From Sphingobium sp. YR768 (lineage in GTDB: Bacteria; Pseudomonadota; Alphaproteobacteria; Sphingomonadales; Sphingomonadaceae), in contig NZ_FOGE01000001.1 of assembly GCF_900111125.1 (NCBI RefSeq), positions 248,001-312,000 on the forward strand: a DNA stretch of 64,000 nt. The letters are read 5' to 3'. A program made the position numbers and the translations under genes. The notes below the pieces were generated by a model. That model searched no databases and was not told where the DNA came from. It saw only the letters and a program-made list of their open reading frames with translations. This document shows positions 1 to 9,283 of this stretch, piece after piece (the first letter of the stretch is position 1; each line of letters begins with the position of its first letter).

Positions 1-339
1 GACGAATCGGATGGTCGATCCTTCGGCCACGCCCGGATAATCCCCCTGCCGGTCGAGATTATCCTTGTTGGTCAACGCATAATGGCCCGGCTTCCCGTCC
101 TGTGCGGGCTGGATATCCAGGAAAAGCCCTTCCGGCCCGGTCCATTTTCCGACCCAGTCGTCCGTCGGCAGGCGCGCGTCCGCGACGCCATTGACCGGCG
201 CCGCGTCGGCATCATCGACATTCTCGATCGTCGGCGCTGCCGCCATATTATTGGCCGTCGCCTGATTGTCCGTGCCTCTGGCGCATCCGGCCAGCAGCAC
301 AGGCAGAGCCAGCGGAATCAGAAGGGCGCGCATCATCAT
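1..339 (-). CDS. Lipoprotein, 5' part only (cut by window start)
   Basis: The reading frame starts with two or three ATG codons behind a clear AGGAG ribosome site and runs off the left edge, so only about 113 N-terminal residues are seen. The N-terminus is a signal peptide ending in a lipobox (L-A-G-C, Cys near residue 18), so the mature protein is probably a lipid-anchored periplasmic or outer-membrane protein. The following segment is rich in Ala, Asn and Asp, as is usual for a flexible tether. Then comes a stretch with a W-x-G-K-W-x-G-P-E-G pattern, such as small beta-barrel lipoproteins have. I do not recognise the family. It is divergent from the TetR-type gene at 453. Confidence 0.7.
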   Translation of the reverse strand, partial: MMMRALLIPLALPVLLAGCARGTDNQATANNMAAAPTIENVDDADAAPVNGVADARLPTDDWVGKWTGPEGLFLDIQPAQDGKPGHYALTNKDNLDRQGDYPGVAEGSTIRFV

Positions 340-452
340 AACATCTCCTGAAGGGACTATTTCTATCGAAACCCCTTTCCCGCCCGGTTCGATCCCTTGT
401 CACCTGCCTGTCATAGGCTCAAAGGGTGGCGTAGGGCGCCGGGGGGTACAGA

Positions 453-1091
453 ATGACGCAGAAGCGGGAGAATAAAGTGGGCAGGACGCGCGAGCGGGCG
501 CGCTTCGTGCGCGAGGCGGCGGATGTCCGGCGGCAGGCGCTGATCGAGGCGACGGCGCGATGCCTGGCCGAAAAGGGCGTTGGCGGCACATCGGTTCGTG
601 CCATCTGCGCGCGCGCGGGCGTCTCGTCCGGCCTGCTGACCCATTATTTCGACGGTGTCGACGCACTGATCCTCGCCACTTATGCGGAGGTCGGTGCGAA
701 AGTGTCGGCCGCGCTGGATGCGGCGATCGAGGCGGCCGGGGACGATCCGAAGGACCGGCTAAGCGCCTGCCTTCAGGCCAATTTCAAGGCGCCGATCCTG
801 GACCCGGACCTGCTCGCCACCTGGATCGCCTTCTGGAGCCTGGTCAAGTCCGATGCGCAGATCGCCGCCGTCCATGCCGATGTCTATGGCGGATCGCGCG
901 CGCAGATGGAAAGTCTGCTGCGCGCCGCTGCGCCGGCGATGAGCGAGGCGCAGGCGCGCATTGCGGCGATCAGCCTGACGGCGCTGGTCGATGGATTGTG
1001 GCTGGAACTCTGCCTCGACCGATCGGCCTTTTCGCCCGAAGAGGCGCAGGCGATGGTTGAGAAGGCAATGCGGCAGGCAATCGCCATATAA
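453..1091 (+). CDS. TetR/AcrR-family regulator, BetI-like
   Basis: A 212-residue transcription factor. Residues about 28-75 form the TetR helix-turn-helix ([17 protein letters not shown], then [20 protein letters not shown]), with the conserved tyrosine-phenylalanine turn. The remaining helical part resembles the C-terminal ligand-binding domain of BetI-type regulators, but no choline-oxidation genes are next to it, so the betI name is not assigned. It starts 113 bp from the divergent lipoprotein gene and may control that gene or itself; this is inference. The peroxiredoxin gene ahpC follows 139 bp downstream with its own ribosome site, so co-transcription is not certain. Confidence 0.85.
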   Translation: MTQKRENKVGRTRERARFVREAADVRRQALIEATARCLAEKGVGGTSVRAICARAGVSSGLLTHYFDGVDALILATYAEVGAKVSAALDAAIEAAGDDPKDRLSACLQANFKAPILDPDLLATWIAFWSLVKSDAQIAAVHADVYGGSRAQMESLLRAAAPAMSEAQARIAAISLTALVDGLWLELCLDRSAFSPEEAQAMVEKAMRQAIAI

Positions 1092-1230
1092 GTCGATCCG
1101 GTCGATCAATAGGATCGGCTGTGATCGCTTTTCTCACTTAACCCATCCGAGAAAACCAATTTCCCCCGAATCGTCCGCATCCCTACATGGGTCAGGCAAC
1201 AGCAACCCCGTTAAAGGAACTGGACAGCCC

Positions 1231-1794
1231 ATGGCTCTTATCAACACCCCCCTGAAGCCCTTCAAGGCGACCGCGTACAAGGAAGGCAAGTTCGTCGACG
1301 TTACCGATGCCGACGTGAAGGGCAAGTGGGCCGTATTCTTCTTCTATCCCGCCGACTTCACCTTCGTCTGCCCGACCGAACTGGAAGATCTGGCCGACAT
1401 CTACCCGACCCTTCAGGGCATGGGCGTGGAAGTCTATTCGGTGTCGACCGACACCCATTTCTGCCACAAGGCCTGGCACGACACCTCGCCGGCGATCGGC
1501 AAGATCAACTATTTCATGCTGGGCGACCAGAACCACGACATTTCGAACCAGTTCGGCGTTCTGCGTGAAGGCGTTGGCCTGGCCGACCGTGGCACCTTCG
1601 TGCTCGATCCCGAAGGCGTGATCCAGCTGGTTGAAATCACCCCCGAGGGCGTGGGTCGCAACGCGGCCGAACTGCTGCGCAAGATCAAGGCGCTCCAGTA
1701 CTGGACCAGCCATCCGGGCGAAGTCTGCCCCGCCAAGTGGGAAGAAGGCGAAGCCACCCTGGCGCCTTCGCTCGACCTGGTCGGCAAGATCTAA
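1231..1794 (+). CDS. ahpC: Alkyl hydroperoxide reductase subunit C (typical 2-Cys peroxiredoxin)
   Basis: 187 residues, the same length as Escherichia coli AhpC. The peroxidatic cysteine lies in the F-T-F-V-C-P-T-E motif (Cys47) and the resolving cysteine in E-V-C-P (Cys166), so the full disulfide cycle is present. The enzyme reduces hydrogen peroxide, organic peroxides and peroxynitrite in the cytoplasm and is itself reduced by AhpF, whose gene follows. The start at ATG is preceded by AAAGGAAC. A strong hairpin with a T-run follows the stop, so ahpC can be made in excess of ahpF from one promoter. No oxyR gene is adjacent. Confidence 0.97.
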   Translation: MALINTPLKPFKATAYKEGKFVDVTDADVKGKWAVFFFYPADFTFVCPTELEDLADIYPTLQGMGVEVYSVSTDTHFCHKAWHDTSPAIGKINYFMLGDQNHDISNQFGVLREGVGLADRGTFVLDPEGVIQLVEITPEGVGRNAAELLRKIKALQYWTSHPGEVCPAKWEEGEATLAPSLDLVGKI

Positions 1795-1838
1795 ATAAAG
1801 TCCTGAGAAGGCCCCTGCCGGACCGGGTCGAGAATACT

Positions 1839-1859
1839 CCCCGGCCCGGCGGGGTTTTT
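1839..1859 (+). terminator. Intrinsic terminator/attenuator between ahpC and ahpF
   Basis: A CCCCG / CGGGG stem with a 6-nt loop is followed directly by TTTTT. It stands 44 bp after the ahpC stop and about 110 bp before ahpF. Partial read-through would give more AhpC than AhpF. Confidence 0.75.
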
Positions 1860-1970
1860 ATACCGAAATTCATCGCTATCTTTGACGCCGGGCCTTCGGG
1901 TCGCACCATCCCGGCGACTAGATAGTCGCGTGCCCCGCTGCGGCGCGCCAACCCCATGGAGAAGCACAAG

Positions 1971-3551
1971 ATGTTGGACGCAAATCTCAAGGGCCAGTTG
2001 AAGGCCTATATGGCAAACATCACGCAGCCCATCGAGCTGGTGGCGTCGCTGGACGATGGCGCGAAGTCGCGCGAAATGAACGAATTGCTGACCGAGATCG
2101 CCGAACTGTCGGACAAGGTTTCGGTCGTGAGCGGTAACGACAAGCGCAGGCCCAGCTTCATGATCCGCCGCGTCGGCACGGATATCGGCGTGACCTTCGC
2201 GGGCCTACCGATGGGGCATGAATTCACCTCTCTGGTGCTGGCGCTGTTGCAGGTCGGCGGCCATCCGTCGAAGGCGGCGCAGGATCTGATCAGCCAAGTC
2301 AAGGATCTGGACGGCGATTTCGCGTTCGAAACCTATTTCTCGCTGTCGTGCCAGAACTGCCCCGACGTGGTGCAGGCGCTGAACCTGATGAGCGTACTCA
2401 ATCCGCGGATCAGCCATGTCGCCATCGACGGCGGGCTGTTCAAGGATGAGGTGGATGCGCGCAAGGTGATGGCCGTGCCGACCATCTTCCTGAACGGCGA
2501 ACCCTTTGGGCAGGGCCGGATGGAACTGGAACAGATCGTCGCCAAGATCGACAGCGGCGCCGAAGCGCGTGCCGCTGAAAAGATCAAAGCGCAGGATCCG
2601 TTCGAAGTGCTGGTGATCGGCGGCGGCCCCGCAGGCGCGGCATCGGCTATCTATGCGGCGCGCAAGGGCATCCGCACGGGTGTCGCTGCGGAGCGCTTTG
2701 GCGGTCAGGTGCTGGATACGATGGATATCGAGAATTTCATCTCGGTCAGCCGCACCGAAGGCCCCAAGCTGGCGTCGGCGCTGGAAGCGCACGTCAAGGA
2801 CTATGATGTCGAGATCATGAACCTGCAAAAGGCGGCCAAGCTGATCCCGAGCAAGGTCGAGGGCGGCTATCATGAAGTCGTGCTGGAAAATGGCGCGTCG
2901 CTGAAGGGCCGCACCATCATCCTGTCGACCGGCGCGCGCTGGAGGCAGATGGGCGTGCCGGGCGAAGACGAATATCGCAACAAGGGCGTGGCTTACTGCC
3001 CGCATTGCGACGGCCCGCTGTTCAAGGGCAAGCGCGTGGCGGTGATCGGCGGCGGCAATAGCGGCGTCGAAGCAGCCATCGACCTGGCCGGCATCGTCGC
3101 TCATGTGACGCTGATCGAATATGACAGCCAGTTGCGGGCCGACGCGGTGTTGCAGCGCAAGCTCGCCAGCCTGCCGAACGTGAAGGTCATCACATCGGCG
3201 CTGACGACCAAGGTCGATGGCAATGGCGAGCGGGTGACGGGCCTGTCCTACAAGGACCGCAACCATGGCACCGAACATGATGTCGAACTGGAAGGCATTT
3301 TCGTCCAGATCGGTCTGGTGCCGAACACCGAATGGTTGCAGGACGCGATCGCTTTGTCGCCACGCGGCGAGATCGAGATCGATGCGCGCGGCGAAACCAG
3401 CCAGCCGGGCATCTTCGCGGCGGGCGACTGCACGACGGTTCCCTATAAGCAGATCGTGATCGCCATGGGTGCGGGATCGACGGCGGCCCTTTCCGCCTTC
3501 GACTATCTGATCCGCCTGCCCGCCAGCGAAGAGGCCGCGCAGGCGGCGTAA
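1971..3551 (+). CDS. ahpF: Alkyl hydroperoxide reductase subunit F
   Basis: A 526-residue flavoprotein that passes electrons from NADH through FAD and two disulfide centres to AhpC. The N-terminal thioredoxin-like pair holds C-Q-N-C (Cys127, Cys130). The thioredoxin-reductase part begins with the FAD-binding [12 protein letters not shown] segment near residue 215, has C-P-H-C-D (Cys343, Cys346) and a second nucleotide-binding GGGNSG segment. I chose the ATG that gives [13 protein letters not shown], which matches the E. coli AhpF N-terminus and has GGAG 10 bases upstream; an ATG five codons earlier overlaps that ribosome site. It is convergent with the transporter gene at 3594, with a palindromic repeat between them. 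Confidence 0.97.
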   Translation: MLDANLKGQLKAYMANITQPIELVASLDDGAKSREMNELLTEIAELSDKVSVVSGNDKRRPSFMIRRVGTDIGVTFAGLPMGHEFTSLVLALLQVGGHPSKAAQDLISQVKDLDGDFAFETYFSLSCQNCPDVVQALNLMSVLNPRISHVAIDGGLFKDEVDARKVMAVPTIFLNGEPFGQGRMELEQIVAKIDSGAEARAAEKIKAQDPFEVLVIGGGPAGAASAIYAARKGIRTGVAAERFGGQVLDTMDIENFISVSRTEGPKLASALEAHVKDYDVEIMNLQKAAKLIPSKVEGGYHEVVLENGASLKGRTIILSTGARWRQMGVPGEDEYRNKGVAYCPHCDGPLFKGKRVAVIGGGNSGVEAAIDLAGIVAHVTLIEYDSQLRADAVLQRKLASLPNVKVITSALTTKVDGNGERVTGLSYKDRNHGTEHDVELEGIFVQIGLVPNTEWLQDAIALSPRGEIEIDARGETSQPGIFAAGDCTTVPYKQIVIAMGAGSTAALSAFDYLIRLPASEEAAQAA

Positions 3552-3565
3552 GGCATAAACCATGC

Positions 3566-3589
3566 GTTCCCCGGCGCAGGCCGGGGAAC
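3566..3589. repeat. REP-like palindrome (GTTCCCCGG family), single copy
   Basis: A near-perfect 10-bp-arm palindrome, core TTCCCCGGCGCAGGCCGGGG, lies in the 42-bp gap between two convergent stops (ahpF and the transporter). The same core occurs as a paired, inverted arrangement at 49089-49154. It could also act as a bidirectional transcription stop. Confidence 0.8.
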
Positions 3590-3593
3590 AGCC

Positions 3594-4895
3594 CTAAATC
3601 GGCCTGTCCTGTAACGAATCGGCAGATTTGCGTCTCCCCAACACGCTCGGCGCGGTTTCTGGCAGCAGCGCCAGCACCGGCAGCACGCAGAGCGCCACCA
3701 CTGCGATCATAGCGCCCGGCGCCGGTGCCCAGCCGCTGCGTTCCACCAGAAGATGCGCCAGCCAGGGCGTCAGCCCGCCGAACAGCGCGGTGGCGCTGGT
3801 CGCGCCGAAGGCGAGGCCGCTCAGCCGCCCTTCTCCCGGAAATTGCTCTGCGGTGGCGACCGCCCCCACCGCGCTGACCGCCCCGCCCAGACAGGCGAGA
3901 ACCACCGCGCCGGCCAGCGCCATGGCAAAGGCCCCCTGCATCATCGCAAACATCAGCATGGGTAGCGTCATGCCCGCCAGCGCGAGCCCCACCAGTACCG
4001 GCCGTCGCCCTATGCGGTCGCTCAGCCAGCCGGTGAGCGGCGTCACCATGATCACGGCCAATGCCGCCAGCGTCGCCAGCCATAGCGCATCCGCCTCCCC
4101 CGTGGTCCCCATGGCGGACAGGAAAGCGGGGACATAGGTGATGCCGACATAATAGCTGATCGATCCCAGCGCCGAAATCGCGAACCCCCGGCCGATCGCA
4201 GCGCGATGATGGCGGAGGCTGTAGCGCAGCGGATTTTGCGGGATCGTGGCTTCCGCCCGCTGGCGGAGAAAATCGGGCGTCTCCTCCATGGTCGATCGCG
4301 CCAGCAGGATCACCCCGGCCAGCGCCGCTCCGACCCAAAAGGGAATGCGCCATCCCCATGCCGCCAGCGCGGCTTCATCCAGCGAGGCGACGACGATCGC
4401 CGAAACGCCCGCCGCCAGCAGTGCGCCCACCTCGCTCGCCGCCGACGCCAGCGACGTCACCAGACCACGCCGCTCGGCCCGCGAACCTTCCAGCAGATAG
4501 GCGACAACGCCGGTATATTCGCCGCCGACGGAGAAGGCCATCAGACAGCGCAGCCCGATCATCAGCCATCCCGCCATCGGCCCGACCTGCGCATAAGTGG
4601 GCAGCATGGCCGTCGCCAGCATCGCCGCCGTCATCATACCCATCGACAGCAGCATGGCCCGCCGCCGCCCGTGGCGATCGCCGATATGGCCGAAGATGAT
4701 CGCGCCGACCGGACGCATCAGATAGGCGATGGCAAAGCCCGCCAGCGCATCGCCCAGTCCGACCGCGCCACCGCCAAAGAAAGTGCGGGACAATAAAGTC
4801 GCAAGATAGAGATAGAGGGTGAAATCATACCATTCGACAATGGTGGACAGGCCCGCGATCAACAGCGACCGGTTGGACATGCGATCGGCCAGCAT
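3594..4895 (-). CDS. MFS transporter, metabolite:H+ symporter (MHS/ProP-like)
   Basis: 433 residues with about 12 hydrophobic spans in the inner membrane. The N-terminus has the MHS-type sequence V-E-W-Y-D-F in helix 1. The loop between helices 2 and 3 has G-D-R-H-G-R-R-R, the MFS signature, repeated in weaker form as S-D-R-I-G-R-R-P in the second half. Relatives carry citrate, alpha-ketoglutarate, proline or betaine with protons; the substrate here cannot be read from sequence. I use the ATG at 4895 because GAAGGAGGG stands six bases upstream. An in-frame extension of 22 residues lacks a ribosome site. Confidence 0.85.
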   Translation of the reverse strand: MLADRMSNRSLLIAGLSTIVEWYDFTLYLYLATLLSRTFFGGGAVGLGDALAGFAIAYLMRPVGAIIFGHIGDRHGRRRAMLLSMGMMTAAMLATAMLPTYAQVGPMAGWLMIGLRCLMAFSVGGEYTGVVAYLLEGSRAERRGLVTSLASAASEVGALLAAGVSAIVVASLDEAALAAWGWRIPFWVGAALAGVILLARSTMEETPDFLRQRAEATIPQNPLRYSLRHHRAAIGRGFAISALGSISYYVGITYVPAFLSAMGTTGEADALWLATLAALAVIMVTPLTGWLSDRIGRRPVLVGLALAGMTLPMLMFAMMQGAFAMALAGAVVLACLGGAVSAVGAVATAEQFPGEGRLSGLAFGATSATALFGGLTPWLAHLLVERSGWAPAPGAMIAVVALCVLPVLALLPETAPSVLGRRKSADSLQDRPI

Positions 4896-5057
4896 CGGCC
4901 CTCCTTCTCTGCTCGTCGCGGCATCGACGCGCATCGTGCCGGAAAAGCGGCGCCAGTCCAACCACGCATCGGCGCAGGAATCGCATCACCCGCTGCCCGC
5001 TACGCCATGCACCGCGATCCGACCGAGAGAAATGTACTAAATTGTAACCGGCCGGAC

Positions 5058-5112
5058 ATTCATTGCTAACGCCTCGCAATGAATATTGCATAATCTGGCA
5101 ATCATTCGCATT
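5058..5112 (+). promoter_or_regulatory. Fur-like operator region of the TonB-dependent receptor
   Basis: Four alternating ATTGC/GCAAT half-sites lie within 45 bp. They include a perfect 9-bp inverted repeat ATTCATTGC/GCAATGAAT (5058-5066 and 5076-5084) and a GCAATCATTCGC segment at 5098-5109. The latter differs in one base from the symmetric alphaproteobacterial Fur-type pattern TGCGAAT-N-ATTCGCA. Iron control is inference from the gene downstream. Confidence 0.5.
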
Positions 5113-5116
5113 AGCG

Positions 5117-5140
5117 CCCTGAGAAAAGACTGATTCAGGG
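5117..5140 (+). promoter_or_regulatory. Hairpin overlapping the receptor ribosome site
   Basis: CCCTGA (5117-5122) pairs with TCAGGG (5135-5140). The 3' arm contains part of the CAGGGAG ribosome site of the receptor gene starting at 5148, so the leader could limit translation. It is a short 6-bp stem and may be chance. Confidence 0.35.
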
Positions 5141-5147
5141 AGTTTCC

Positions 5148-7571
5148 ATGTCAAAATCCGCCCATGCGTCGAAGCTGACGCCCACTTTCCTCGCACTGAG
5201 CTGCGTCGGCATGGTGTCGATGCCGCTGGCTGCCGCCGCACAGGAGCAGGGTGCCGGCGAAGGCCAGAAGCTGGGTTCGGTGACCGTCACCGACAGCGCG
5301 ATCGACGAGCAGGGCTATAAGGTCGACAAGCCTTCCTCCCCCAAATATACCGCGCCGCTGCTGGACACGCCCAAGAGCGTGACCGTCATTCCCGCGCAGC
5401 TGATCAAGGACACCGCCGCCGCGTCGCTGACCGAAGCGCTGCGCACCGTGCCGGGCATCACGCTGGGCGCTGGTGAAGGCGGCAATCCGCTGGGCGACCG
5501 CCCGTTCATCCGCGGCATGGATTCGCAGGCCAGCACCTATCTGGACGGCGTGCGCGACGTCGGCGCGCAGAGCCGCGAAGTCTTCGCGGTCGAGCAGATC
5601 GAAGTCGTCAAGGGTTCGGACAGCAGCATGGGCGGTCGCGGCAATGCCGGCGGCTCCATCAATCTGGTCACCAAGGCGCCGACGGCGGATCGCTTCGTCG
5701 CGGCCACCGGCGCGCTGGGCAATGCCGATTACAAGCGCGCGACGATCGACATCAACCAGTCGATCAACGATTTCGTCGGTGTGCGCCTGAACGCCATGTG
5801 GCATGATCAGGATGTCGCCGGTCGCGACGCCATCTGGTCGAAGCGCTGGGGCGTCGCGCCCTCGATCAAGCTGGGCCTTGATGGCCCCACCAGCCTGACC
5901 ATCAGCTATTATCATCTCGAAACCGACGAGCTGCCGGATTCGGGCATCCCCTATCTCTATACCATCAACAACGCCCCCACCGGCGTGACCGAAACCGGTC
6001 CGGCCAAGAGCTACACTAATTCCGCCGGCGAGACGGTGTCGGTTCCGCGCGGCGCCTATTATGGTCTGGCCGATCGCGATTTCCGCAAGACCAATGTCGA
6101 CAACCTGACCTTCCGCTTCGAACATCAGTTCGACGGCAATGTCACCCTGCGCAACACCAGCCGGTACGGCACCAGCAAGCAGGGCTATGTCTGGACCCAG
6201 CCCGACGACAGCCAGGGCAATGTCGCCAATGGTCAGGTGTGGCGCCGCATCAACAGCCGCTACAGCGAAACCTGGGGCCTGCTGAACCAGACCGACCTGT
6301 CGGGCGAATTCACCATCGGCGGCATCAAGAACAGCTTCGCCGCCAGCGCGGAATTCAGCGAAGAAGTCGCCTGGAACGGCAGCTATGTAAACTCGACGGG
6401 CGGAACGATTGCCACCGGCACGTCCTTCACCGTATTGGAAGGCGGACGTTGTGGTGCGGCATCGACCGCGCTTTACAATTGCACCAGCCTGACCGATCCC
6501 AATCCCTACGACCCTTGGGTCAGCTATCTGAATGATAAGTCATCGGTCGAAGCGCCGATTACGCTGAGCGCCCAGAAGACCTGGACCAAGTCGGCCACCA
6601 CGACCAAGTCGGCGTCCTTCTTCGACACGATCAGCTTCAGCGATGCGCTGTTGCTGAATATCGGCGGCCGTTACGATCGCTATGAAACGACGGTCACGCC
6701 GGGCCTTGCCCTGGCATCGACCGCGAACCGCGTCAGCTACAAGCGCACCGACGACCTGTGGACCTATAATGTCGGCCTGGTCTTCAAGCCCGCGTCGAAC
6801 GGCAGCATCTATGTGTCGACCGCGACCGCCGCGACGCCTCCGGGTGCTTTCCTGGCCAATGGTTCGGAGGGCAATGCGCTCAACACCTCGTCGCAAGCGC
6901 TGACCGACGCGCTGAAGGTGGAAAAGACCAAATCCTATGAAGTCGGCACCAAGTGGAACCTGCTGAACGACAGCCTGGCGCTGACGCTGGCCGCATTCCG
7001 CACGGAAACGAAGAATGCCCGCGCTACCGACGCCAATGGCACGGTCAGCTTCATCGGTGAACGGCGCATCCACGGCATCGAATTCAGCTTCAACGGCAAT
7101 ATCACGCCGGAATGGAATGTCTTCGGCGGTTACACCTATATGGACTCGGAAATCGTCGACGGCGGCTATACCGCGACGTCGGGCGTCTATGCGCCGGCCG
7201 CGACCACCGGCAAGCGCTTCCCCAACACGCCCAAGCACAGCCTGACGACCTTCACCAATTACAAGATCATCCCTGCCTTCACCGTGGGCGGCGGCGCGAT
7301 CTATATGGGCAAGGTCTATGGCGGCTATGCAGACACCCGGTCGGTCAACAGCAGTGGCGAAGTCGTCATCGGCAAGACCCTTGCCCGTATGGTGCCCAGC
7401 TACTGGCGCTTTGACGGCAACGCCTCCTACAGCTTCAGCGACGCGATCCAGTTGCAGGTCAACGTCCAGAACGTGCTGAACAAGCGCTATTATGACAAGG
7501 CCTATAGCTCGCATTATGCGAACCAGGCGGCGGGTCGCACGGCCATCGCCACGCTGAACATCAAATATTGA
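5148..7571 (+). CDS. TonB-dependent outer-membrane receptor, catecholate-siderophore (Fiu-like) type
   Basis: An 807-residue outer-membrane protein. Residues 1-31 are a signal peptide ending A-A-A-A-Q. The plug domain follows (about 60-190), with the expected T-P-K-S-V-T-V-I-P, L-R-T-V-P-G-I-T and I-E-V-V-K-G-S-D-S segments. A 22-strand barrel ends in L-N-I-K-Y, with an aromatic final residue for BAM recognition. The plug and barrel pattern is closest to receptors for ferric catecholates such as Fiu and its relatives; the actual ligand is not known. No TonB/ExbBD genes are nearby. AGGGAG precedes the start. Upstream half-sites suggest iron control. A strong terminator follows. Confidence 0.9.
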   Translation: MSKSAHASKLTPTFLALSCVGMVSMPLAAAAQEQGAGEGQKLGSVTVTDSAIDEQGYKVDKPSSPKYTAPLLDTPKSVTVIPAQLIKDTAAASLTEALRTVPGITLGAGEGGNPLGDRPFIRGMDSQASTYLDGVRDVGAQSREVFAVEQIEVVKGSDSSMGGRGNAGGSINLVTKAPTADRFVAATGALGNADYKRATIDINQSINDFVGVRLNAMWHDQDVAGRDAIWSKRWGVAPSIKLGLDGPTSLTISYYHLETDELPDSGIPYLYTINNAPTGVTETGPAKSYTNSAGETVSVPRGAYYGLADRDFRKTNVDNLTFRFEHQFDGNVTLRNTSRYGTSKQGYVWTQPDDSQGNVANGQVWRRINSRYSETWGLLNQTDLSGEFTIGGIKNSFAASAEFSEEVAWNGSYVNSTGGTIATGTSFTVLEGGRCGAASTALYNCTSLTDPNPYDPWVSYLNDKSSVEAPITLSAQKTWTKSATTTKSASFFDTISFSDALLLNIGGRYDRYETTVTPGLALASTANRVSYKRTDDLWTYNVGLVFKPASNGSIYVSTATAATPPGAFLANGSEGNALNTSSQALTDALKVEKTKSYEVGTKWNLLNDSLALTLAAFRTETKNARATDANGTVSFIGERRIHGIEFSFNGNITPEWNVFGGYTYMDSEIVDGGYTATSGVYAPAATTGKRFPNTPKHSLTTFTNYKIIPAFTVGGGAIYMGKVYGGYADTRSVNSSGEVVIGKTLARMVPSYWRFDGNASYSFSDAIQLQVNVQNVLNKRYYDKAYSSHYANQAAGRTAIATLNIKY

Positions 7572-7581
7572 TGATGGATCA

Positions 7582-7608
7582 GGGGGCTGCCAACCGCAGC
7601 CCCCTTTT
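7582..7608 (+). terminator. Intrinsic terminator of the TonB-dependent receptor
   Basis: GGGGGCTGC and GCAGCCCCC form a perfect 9-bp stem with a 5-nt loop, followed by TTTT. It starts 11 bp after the stop codon and 15 bp before the end of the convergent L,D-transpeptidase gene. Confidence 0.9.
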
Positions 7609-7622
7609 CTATCTAGTGGATA

Positions 7623-8297
7623 TCAGGGGTGCGAGAGGCGTAGCCCGAAAATCGCCGGATCGATTTCCAGCATCGGCACGCCGTCCTGTTCGGCATCGGG
7701 CGGCGCGATCATGCCAGATCCCCTACCGGTCCCGAAACTCACCACCGCGCTGCCGGGATCGCTCAGCACCAGCGGATCGAGCTTCAGCGCCGCCGTCAGC
7801 CGCGCCTGCGTCACTTCGACCAGCGTGCCCATCCGGGTAAGCGTGAAGAGCTGGCGGGCGAAGGCATAGGGCAGACGGATGCAGCCATGGCTGGCCGGAT
7901 AGCCCGGATTATGCCCGGCATGCAGCGCAATCCCGTCCCAGGTCAGGCGCTGCATGAATGGCATGGGCGCATTGCTGTACAGGTTGGAGCGGTGCCATTC
8001 CCGCTTTTGCAGGATCGGATAGGCGCCGGTCGGGGTGCGATGCCCCTTCATGCCCGTAGAGACGCTGGCGATGCCGATCAGCCGGTCGCCGCGATAGACA
8101 TGGACGCGCTGTTTTTCGATGCTGACGATCATGTAGAGCGGACCGTCGCTGCCGCCCTCCTCCAGCCAGCGATAGCCGCCCGGCGCCAGTGCAGCGTCCG
8201 CCAGCATATCCGCCGCGCCAGCAGACGACGCGGAGAGCAATCCGGCCGCGAGCCCAAGGGCTAACAGGCGCAAGGGCGGGAGGCGGAAAACATGCAT
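7623..8297 (-). CDS. L,D-transpeptidase (YkuD domain), secreted
   Basis: 224 residues with a signal peptide (about 1-29, ending S-A-G-A-A). The YkuD catalytic domain covers about residues 53-165. The active-site pattern is H-A-G-H-N-P-G-Y-P-A-S-H-G-C-I-R, with His126, His137 and the nucleophile Cys139 all present. Family members make 3-3 cross-links in peptidoglycan or attach outer-membrane proteins to it, in the periplasm. No LysM or other wall-binding domain is seen, which fits the short family members. The C-terminal 50 residues lie outside the domain and have no recognised motif. Confidence 0.9.
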   Translation of the reverse strand: MHVFRLPPLRLLALGLAAGLLSASSAGAADMLADAALAPGGYRWLEEGGSDGPLYMIVSIEKQRVHVYRGDRLIGIASVSTGMKGHRTPTGAYPILQKREWHRSNLYSNAPMPFMQRLTWDGIALHAGHNPGYPASHGCIRLPYAFARQLFTLTRMGTLVEVTQARLTAALKLDPLVLSDPGSAVVSFGTGRGSGMIAPPDAEQDGVPMLEIDPAIFGLRLSHP

Positions 8298-8386
8298 AAT
8301 GCTTTCTTAACCATGCAAAGCAGCAGCGCCAGCCCCGTTTCGGGCACGGGCTGTCCGGTCCCGCCTTGGGACAATATTTGCGCGGA

Positions 8387-9268
8387 TCAGTCCTGCGTCA
8401 GCGATCGGATCAGCGCTGCGGTCACGCCATAGGTGGCGGTGGCGCGCAGGCGTGCGGCATCGGCATGGGGCGCCACCAGCAGGCCGATGGTGCGGGTCAG
8501 GGTGAAGCCCGCCAGGTCCGGCATGGATATCCCCGACTGGGCGAAGCAGGCGGGCATCACCGTCACACCCAGCCCCGCCCGCACCAGCGCCAGCGCTCGA
8601 TCGTCATTCGCGGTCTTGGCGGCGAAGAAGGGGCGCACGCCGCGCGCGGTGAAATGACGGCTGGTATCGGCCAGCGCCTCACAATTGCGGCGCGCGATCA
8701 TCACATTGTCGGCCAGCGCCTCCGCCGGCACGGAGGAGGTGGCGGCCAGCGGGTGATCCAGACTGAGCGCCAACCGATAGGCTTCATCGAACAGGGGTTC
8801 GGCGACAAAGCGATCATCCTCCGTTCGCACCAGCGTCAGCGCCAGATCGATCCGCCCGCGCGCCAGCCGGTCGATCAGGTCGCGTTCGCGTGCTTCGACA
8901 AATTCGACCCGCTCCGTCGCCGCATGGGGGCGCAGCGCGCGCGCCAGCGCTTCATGCCAGGCGGTGGGGATGGTCGTCAGCATGCCCAGCCGGATCGTCG
9001 CCTGCGCATCCTGCCCATGGACCGATCGTTCAGCCTGATTGAATTCCGCCTCGATCCGCCGGGCGTGGACGGCGAAGCGGGCGCCGGCGGGCGTCAGTTC
9101 GACGCGCCGGTTGCTGCGTTCGAACAGGGCCGTGCCCAGCGACCGTTCCAGCTTGGCGATGCCGACCGACAGGGTCGGTTGCGATACATGGCATTGCGCC
9201 GCCGCCCGGGAGAAATTGCCATGGTCGACCACGGCCAGAAAATAGCGGATGGGATAGCGATCGATCAT
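8387..9268 (-). CDS. LysR-family transcriptional regulator
   Basis: 293 residues. The N-terminal winged helix-turn-helix shows the family pattern F-L-A-V-V-D-H-G-N-F-S-R-A-A-A-Q-C-H-V-S-Q-P-T-L-S. The rest is the periplasmic-binding-protein-like effector domain (G-L-G-V-T-V-M-P near residue 240). The gene is divergent from ilvD with a 220-bp gap, but no direct evidence ties it to branched-chain amino acid synthesis. A 17-bp palindrome covers the start codon; no good ribosome site is seen upstream, so the true start is less certain than usual. Confidence 0.88.
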   Translation of the reverse strand: MIDRYPIRYFLAVVDHGNFSRAAAQCHVSQPTLSVGIAKLERSLGTALFERSNRRVELTPAGARFAVHARRIEAEFNQAERSVHGQDAQATIRLGMLTTIPTAWHEALARALRPHAATERVEFVEARERDLIDRLARGRIDLALTLVRTEDDRFVAEPLFDEAYRLALSLDHPLAATSSVPAEALADNVMIARRNCEALADTSRHFTARGVRPFFAAKTANDDRALALVRAGLGVTVMPACFAQSGISMPDLAGFTLTRTIGLLVAPHADAARLRATATYGVTAALIRSLTQD

Positions 9269-9283
9269 AGAGAATATCTATGG
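9267..9283 (-). promoter_or_regulatory. LysR-type palindrome at the regulator's own start codon
   Basis: CATAGAGAATATCTATG is a perfect 6-5-6 inverted repeat that includes the T-N11-A core typical of LysR-family binding sites (ATAG-N7-CTAT). One arm contains the start codon of the LysR gene. Autoregulation is inferred. Confidence 0.45.

Noticed and set aside
2205-3563. 452-codon open frame antisense to ahpF
   Set aside because: Long antisense frames are common in GC-rich genes; the protein is His/Arg/Ala-rich without a motif, and ahpF on the other strand is certain.
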